This document shows positions 58,850 through 64,000 of a stretch of DNA of 64,000 nt, one piece after another (position 1 is the stretch's first letter; the number at the start of each line of letters is the position of its first letter). The notes beneath the pieces were generated by a model, which was not told where the DNA came from, made no database searches, and was given only the letters and a program-made list of their open reading frames with translations. Position numbers and translations under genes: made by a program. The stretch spans positions 108,027 to 172,026 of the forward strand of contig PDIP01000017.1 of assembly GCA_002811645.1 (NCBI GenBank), written 5' to 3'. The DNA comes from Corallochytrium limacisporum (Eukaryota; Opisthokonta).

Positions 58850-60953
58850 ATATGAGAATAATACTACGTTTGTACATTGTGGAAACCAACGATCCACTCA
58901 ATAACACAATCCCAGATGTGTTTACCATGCCGAATCTTACTAAGATGGGGTACATGCAGTACTTTGTAAACGCATAACCATCATTATCCCAAATCGCAGT
59001 CCCATGTGTTCCTCCTCGCTTCACCAGTTGATTGATGGTGCGCACACCGTACAATTCTCAACATGAACCACCAAAATCATTGTTCTTTAAACAAGAAAGC
59101 TCCACCAGGACAGCTACGCCCGTAGCATATCCACGAGACTGCACAATGTGGATCTGGCTTGCTGGCGGGCTGCGCGAGAGTGTGAGGAAGACGAGCCGAC
59201 ATGTTTTTCCTCCCTCCTCCTCTCTCCTAGCGGGGATGGGTATCACCACTCACTGGTTGTCTTAGGGACACACTGTGCTTGGCAAAAATCGAATCCCTCA
59301 ACTTCTTCCACCGGTTCTCCCGTATTGACCTCTACAAGGTTTTCGGCCCCCCCCCCCCGGGGGGTTCGGTCGGTCCGTCGGGTGATTCCCGTCGGTCGCA
59401 GTTGGGCTTTTGCCCACTGTCCCCTGTCCGCTCCACTTAGCTTCTCTTGGACAGCTCGCGGAATTGTTTCTTTAAACCTAAATCCCACCCACTCACTGTT
59501 CACAAGTGCAATGGCAGGCCAAAATAGCATTCTCCCTGCGACCACAAAAAACCACAAAGGGGTGCGGGATAAGCGGAGTTGTTGGAGTGATAGCCTCAGC
59601 TAGAAGGGAAAAAAAGAGAACGGAACGAGTGAATGGGTGGGTCGGGTCAGCACCCCGGCGAGTGCTCTCATGTGAACCAGGCGATGGCTGTCCACCCGAA
59701 GCAATCGCCACCATTCTGATCTAGGTGATACTTTTTGTGTTCACATGTAATTGAAACCACTCGTTCTTTGCGTACACGCAATACGTAAGCGACCACTGGT
59801 GATTATTCGCAGCGCGTGCCGACCGTCATCTGAAAGAATCTCGCACGGAAGCTTCGCACCTTCCCCTCACAATCGGAAAGTCAGTCAGTGATCGATTGTC
59901 AGCGTGCACCACTACCTCTGATTTAGGACTTGAGCTCACACCACTCAACCGGGTTTGACGATGACAATGACGGCAACAACTGCTGTCCGTCTCGGGGTTT
60001 GATAAAAACCACTGGTATCTCTACTAGAGTCCGGCAGCTAGGTACAAAAGCTTTGGAAGAAACCGCAAGAGATTTTTTTGTGGGGGCTTGTATCATTTGA
60101 GGACCCGTCATCAGCGTTCGTCACCCAGTCCTCTTCCCCTCATGGGTTTTAGAGATTGGTATGCAATGTATGAGATGTAGGAAACCTTGTATATTCTTAA
60201 CAAAGTCTGCGGTGATTGCTGTTTGTACTGGGTACAAACAGTCTAAATGGGAATGTGCAGATACTTTCCTGGACTATCTCGGTACCAAACTGGAAGACAG
60301 ACTTCTGACATGGTAAACTTCTCACTGCATGCTTTGCACGTACACGTTGCGTCTTTGACCCACCGCCAACACTCCTCCTCCATCCCTACAATACTGTCGC
60401 GGGTTGATGGGCGCTTAATTTCCTTCCTCGATTGGCCTTTTGTTAACTATAAACTAGCCAGGTAAAATTTTCGCGCCGGTGCGTGCCAGCTCACACTCTA
60501 GGTGGTTGGGTGGTGCGTTGGGGAGTGTCTGCTACCTGCCTGTGTTCTCTTTTTTTTTTTTCATTTGCGGTCAGAAAATTGGAGGGGGGGGGAAAGGATG
60601 CAGGCGATGTGCAAGTTCGTAAAATGCAGCAGCAACCAGTTTGTTTGACAACGTCAGAGGACGATATTTAGAAGACCTCGCGGGCTTGTGGCCTAAGCGC
60701 TGGTAGCAGTCGTGCATCATTAACGGCTTCGTTGCCCATCCTAATATGTTTTATCGGCCTATCTGCTGCATCCGACGCTTTCGCTGTGGAATTGGATGTG
60801 ATCACACACGCCTTGTGCAGCTACTCAGAGACTGGGTCATGGATCGGAACCCGTCCGGACCACGAGAGCCAGTAGTCCTTCCGGTTCAAAATAGTACAAG
60901 TCACATACAAGGGAAATGAGCGTTTTGGTAAGGGAACCATTGACAATTCTCTC
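58850..60953. other. Intergenic region with E2F-like site
   Basis: 2.1 kb. It contains the C12-G6 tract (59347-59364) and TTTTCGCGCCGGT at 60468-60480, which is E2F-like and 480 bases before the gene at 60954. A donor-like GTAAAA at 60461 and a poly-T tract ending in CAG near 60583 could bound an intron that joins two short frames (60247 and 60584) in phase. I treat that gene as unproven. Confidence 0.5.
59347..59364. repeat. C12-G6 homopolymer junction
   Basis: Twelve C followed by six G in a gene-free stretch. Confidence 0.85.
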
Positions 60954-61745
60954 ATGTCAGAGTCATCACATGGTCAGCCTCCCATAGGCGACCCTCAACA
61001 ATTCTCCGAAGAGGAAGAATATGAGTTACGCCTGCAGCACATCATTGATGAGCAATACTTTCCTTTATCTCAAACCACTGCCCTGAAAGAAGAATACAGT
61101 CACGCTATTGCAACACGGGATAAGGCAAAGATTCAGACTCTACGATTCCAGATCGAAGAGTTAGAAAACAAGCTGCGAACATGCATAGTCAATGATCGGG
61201 AACTAGACGTATCCTTCTCCTTTTACCCGGAGGAGCGTACAGACTTTCCTTCAGCAGGAGTTGAGATGCGAGAAGGCGTTCAAGACAGTGACGTACCTCG
61301 CAATTTCGGTATAAGAAGAAATTGGGCCTATCGCATCCGAAATTCGCTCATGTATACCCGTACAGTTGAAGTACCAGGACCATTGAACAGCAGACAATCA
61401 AGTCAAAGGCCTGGTAAAACGGTGCCTCAGATGAGAAGCACTGGAGAAGGCAAGTCCGCGCCATCTTCTTTGCTATCCTCATTCTCGTCCGCACGACCAT
61501 ATGGTCGCACCACCACGACTGAAGGATCGGAGCACTACTCCTTAAGAAGTACTCCCCGGAAAAACCATGACCGCGGCACTACGCGCATGAGCCTCGAATC
61601 CTACAGCGGGGCCACAGATTTCACTCAAGTGGATGATCGAACAAGAGAGGGCCCAAAACAACATCCTGAAGCCTTAATCCATGCCAGGTCTGACCGCAAG
61701 TCCGACTCTAGCTTTCCACAATCCCGAAGAAGACAATCAAAATAA
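60954..61745 (+). CDS. Coiled-coil and basic-tail protein of unknown function
   Basis: 263 aa. The N-terminal 70 residues contain a helical, charged segment (EEEEYELRLQHIIDEQYFPLSQTTALKEEYSHAIATRDKAKIQTLRFQIEELENKLR) likely to form a coiled coil. A middle region (RNFGIRRNWAYRIRNSLMYTRTVEVPGP) is mixed. The rest is basic, Ser/Thr/Arg-rich and probably disordered, ending QSRRRQSK. I do not recognise the family. An E2F-like site lies 480 bases upstream, so a link to the cell cycle is possible but weak. The gene is convergent with the HPt gene, 123 bases between stops. Confidence 0.65.
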   Translation: MSESSHGQPPIGDPQQFSEEEEYELRLQHIIDEQYFPLSQTTALKEEYSHAIATRDKAKIQTLRFQIEELENKLRTCIVNDRELDVSFSFYPEERTDFPSAGVEMREGVQDSDVPRNFGIRRNWAYRIRNSLMYTRTVEVPGPLNSRQSSQRPGKTVPQMRSTGEGKSAPSSLLSSFSSARPYGRTTTTEGSEHYSLRSTPRKNHDRGTTRMSLESYSGATDFTQVDDRTREGPKQHPEALIHARSDRKSDSSFPQSRRRQSK

Positions 61746-61868
61746 ATACCATGTCAATGTCAGATACTAAAGCATCAGAGATCCATGTAGAGATGTTGAA
61801 GAATGTAAATTAATGTGTTATGCCGCAAATGAACTACCATTTCCATGGTTTGTTTCGATGTTGATCAA

Positions 61869-62639
61869 TTACTTGGCCTTCAGCTTCTCAATACGACGGT
61901 TGACGACACCCATCGTAGCGTCATATTCCTTTTTGAAAAGATCATAGGCCTGTTCGCATGCCCTGACTCCCTCGGCATCATCTTCCTTGGTTTTCTCACC
62001 AACAGACTGCATAAACTTGCAGAGCCTTTGCAGCTTGTTTAATCCTACAGATGCACACATACCCCGACAGTAGTGTGCGTTTGCTCCGTATTCCTCGTAG
62101 TTCTTTTCTTCCAGATTCTTTTGCATTTCCGGAGATTTGACATTGACAAGGTCAACGAGCTGCTTGACAACGCTTTCAACGAACTCCGAACCAGAATCAA
62201 GCATGACAAGCTGTTTCCATGTACCCTCCTCGATCACAGACATGCTTGCAACTTCGTCCCACACTTCGGACACCTTGAGTACCAAATCGTTTGGTTTTTC
62301 AGTCATGCCAGCAACTGCCCAATTGTCTTTTTCGTCCTCCTCAATACGGGGTGATGTTTGACGAGGAGACTTTCCGCGTATTGCATCTCGGTTTTTGGTA
62401 CTCATTGACCGCATCTCATTGCGGACCGCGTGCACCGAAGACTGGGGTCTATCCAGAGGATCCAGGGCAGGTTTGGCGGATCCATTGCTGTTGGCGTGTT
62501 CCACGTTCACGGTTCCGTTGGTGGTTGGCTTGACCGGAGCTTCGGCTGTCATATTTGCTGGAACCGGAGCAGGTGCTGTCATGGACGCTGCCACAAGATC
62601 AGCCTTTTCGGCATTTTTCTTACTAAAACAACTTCCCAT
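61869..62639 (-). CDS. Membrane-tethered histidine phosphotransfer (HPt) protein
   Basis: 256 aa. The start MGSCFSKK is a strong N-myristoylation signal (Gly2, Ser6) with a palmitoylatable Cys4, so the protein should sit on the inner face of a membrane. Residues 10-115 are disordered, Ala/Pro/Ser-rich. The C-terminal domain (about 120-250) is a four-helix HPt bundle. The phospho-His motif is AHYCRGMCASVG with H189; the Lys usual at H+3 is Arg192. HPt proteins relay phosphate from hybrid histidine kinases to response regulators. Most fungal and plant HPt proteins are soluble, so lipid anchoring is unusual. No kinase or regulator is in the window. Confidence 0.75.
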   Translation of the reverse strand: MGSCFSKKNAEKADLVAASMTAPAPVPANMTAEAPVKPTTNGTVNVEHANSNGSAKPALDPLDRPQSSVHAVRNEMRSMSTKNRDAIRGKSPRQTSPRIEEDEKDNWAVAGMTEKPNDLVLKVSEVWDEVASMSVIEEGTWKQLVMLDSGSEFVESVVKQLVDLVNVKSPEMQKNLEEKNYEEYGANAHYCRGMCASVGLNKLQRLCKFMQSVGEKTKEDDAEGVRACEQAYDLFKKEYDATMGVVNRRIEKLKAK

Positions 62640-62785
62640 GGTTGGAACTGTCTATCAATCCGGAGTGTACCTTACTCTGTAGTCCTCCTCTAAGACGCTG
62701 TGGCCCTCAACGACAATATTGCGCCATTCTTTCAATCCTTATTGTAGGTTTTACACTTATAAGGAAACATAGCCATAGTCTGGTC

Positions 62786-63345
62786 ATGGCCGACTATAAA
62801 AATTTCTTATACCCAATCCGTGGCTCTGAAAGCACTGCTGCAGAAATTTCAAGTCAGGCTGTGTCATCCAAAATGACTTCCGTGCCTGGCCTCGGCGAAG
62901 GCAGGGGCTTGAAACAACTCGGCTTCAGTTCCCCTCGGTACGACATCAAAATGTCCCTGGTTAGGTCCTGCAGAACCCTTCCCATTCAATCCCACCAGGG
63001 TCATCATCCAATCCTTTCCATTTCTCGCACTTATGGCATACCCTGATCCAAACCACTTCACGAAGGAAGAAAAAAACTTTCAGGATTTTCAGCTGTGTGT
63101 GGTCTCATGGTCCTCTCTTTTTTTTTTTCAGAACCAAACACCGCCACCCTCGCGTCCCTGAATGGCAAAGTGCGGTTCGTGACCGCTACAACCCATCTCG
63201 AGAGGTAGAACTGCCCAATGTGACCACTTGGGACGGAGCGGCCGGAAGCAGATCCAATTTACGAGGACGATTAAAGACATTTTCCGAGAAGAGTGCAGTA
63301 CTTCTGAAAGGCACAAATAGCGCAGTGACCACCTTCGCCCTATGA
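62786..63345 (+). CDS. Small two-exon protein of unknown function
   Basis: Join of 62786-62937 and 63132-63345, 121 aa. The intron (62938-63131, 194 nt) begins GTACGA and ends in a long T-run then CAG. Splicing completes an Arg codon (CG|A), and both exons then read on in one frame to TGA at 63343-63345. The protein starts MADYKNFLYPIRGSES and continues SSPRTKHRHPRVPEW across the junction, then QSAVRDRYNPSREVELPN and SNLRGRLKTFSEKSAVLL. It is basic and probably partly disordered. I recognise no family. Its start is 146 bases from the divergent HPt start. Confidence 0.6.
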
Positions 63346-64000
63346 TACCAACGCTGCTCTTCATCCCCCGCCTTTCAACAGCCTCCTCCTCCCCGGCTCC
63401 CTCTCCCGAGCAGACACCTACCAATTCTTTCGTATTCATTATATGGCACAAGAAGGACTGGTCGACGTGACAAAGGAGTTGGCAGGGAGTTGGCCCTGAT
63501 GTGTCGAGCAGACAAGGACCGCTGCAGAGATAGATTGGCAGATATATCACCAGTTGGGTACCGTATGGTCGACAAATTCACGGTACCATATCACTCTTGG
63601 AACGCTGCGGTGACTTTTGATTGCTTGTCGTATGTCACGCAACGACTAGCGCACCGTGGTGTCTGAGGTGGCCCTGGTAAGGACAGAGTGCGGAAGAGAA
63701 CCGCAAGCCAAGCGCACCAGCAGCAGGGCAACGACAGCGTAGTGGGGGCGGCGGACGGTAGTGGTGGTGCATTCATGCGGCAAGACGGGAAGTTAGTAAT
63801 GATGCTTGCGCGTGTGCGTCTGATTCTGTCCGTTTCGAAGCTTCACCAAGCCTTTTAACTCTTCATCAGGTATTGGCGAAGATTTCTCCAACTGTGTACG
63901 CATGGCTTCATGGTTGCGTTACTTTTGCTTGCCTATGCACAAATTTACTGGAGCCTCAATTCCCAGCCGCGCGGCGGGGAAAGGGAAGGGGGACCAAGGG
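63346..64000. other. Right-edge region, no supported gene
   Basis: 655 bases. Overlapping short frames on the minus strand (63375-63581 and 63591-63776) have no motif. A gene may begin or end beyond the window. Confidence 0.45.

Noticed and set aside
60247-60671. Possible two-exon gene joining frames across GTAAAA and a poly-T tract ending in CAG
   Set aside because: The phase matches, but neither peptide looks conserved and the putative intron would contain the E2F-like site; left unproven.

Overview
This is a eukaryotic nuclear window. It holds about 33 protein genes on both strands and one tRNA gene, at roughly one gene per 2 kb. Most genes are single open frames. Two short spliceosomal introns can be placed with matching reading phase: 58 nt in the Kir channel gene (39905-39962) and 194 nt in a small gene (62938-63131). 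The gene set (twinfilin, an inward-rectifier K+ channel, a Zip3/RNF212-type meiotic RING protein, TMEM97, NDUFAF8, gamma-COP, TFIIH p52, CIAO1, LSM1, mitochondrial HADH) fits a unicellular opisthokont, for example an intron-poor holozoan. That placement is an inference with modest confidence. A CofG deazaflavin synthase, a membrane-tethered histidine phosphotransfer protein and a CE18-like polysaccharide deacetylase are less typical of animals. No photosynthesis genes are visible.

Layout. 1-5.1 kb: a HEAT-repeat protein cut by the window edge, the Zip3/RNF212-like gene and an R3H-SUZ RNA-binding protein. 5.1-11.3 kb: a 6-kb stretch without a convincing gene. 11.3-19.1 kb: a TAPL-like half ABC transporter, a WDR76/Cmr1-like WD protein and the CE18-like enzyme. 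19.1-25.5 kb: MsrA, a small membrane-protein candidate and an SMP-30/regucalcin enzyme. 25.5 kb: tRNA-Gly(GCC) with a 49-nt insertion in its T-loop. 25.8-37.5 kb: cytochrome b561, twinfilin, TFIIH p52, an SRPBCC protein, an amino-acid transporter and gamma-COP. 37.6-50 kb: Kir channel, LSM1, CofG, a coiled-coil protein, TMEM97, an SDR protein, tandem HADH paralogues and a universal stress protein. 50-64 kb: NDUFAF8-like, CIAO1, an unrecognised protein with an E2F/CHR promoter, a polytopic membrane protein, a GPI-type PQQ-dehydrogenase-like protein, a TrmH methyltransferase, small unknown genes and the HPt protein.

Most genes are unrelated housekeeping neighbours in divergent or convergent pairs, not an operon. 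Three genes with likely nuclear or cell-cycle roles (Zip3-like, WDR76-like and the 52-kb gene) share a GGTGGCGCGAAA promoter core. In two of them it continues into a CHR-like TTTGA, which resembles an animal E2F/CHR cell-cycle module. An AATCAATA/TATTGATT element recurs at least twelve times, always between coding regions. The strongest unusual item is the interrupted tRNA-Gly gene.
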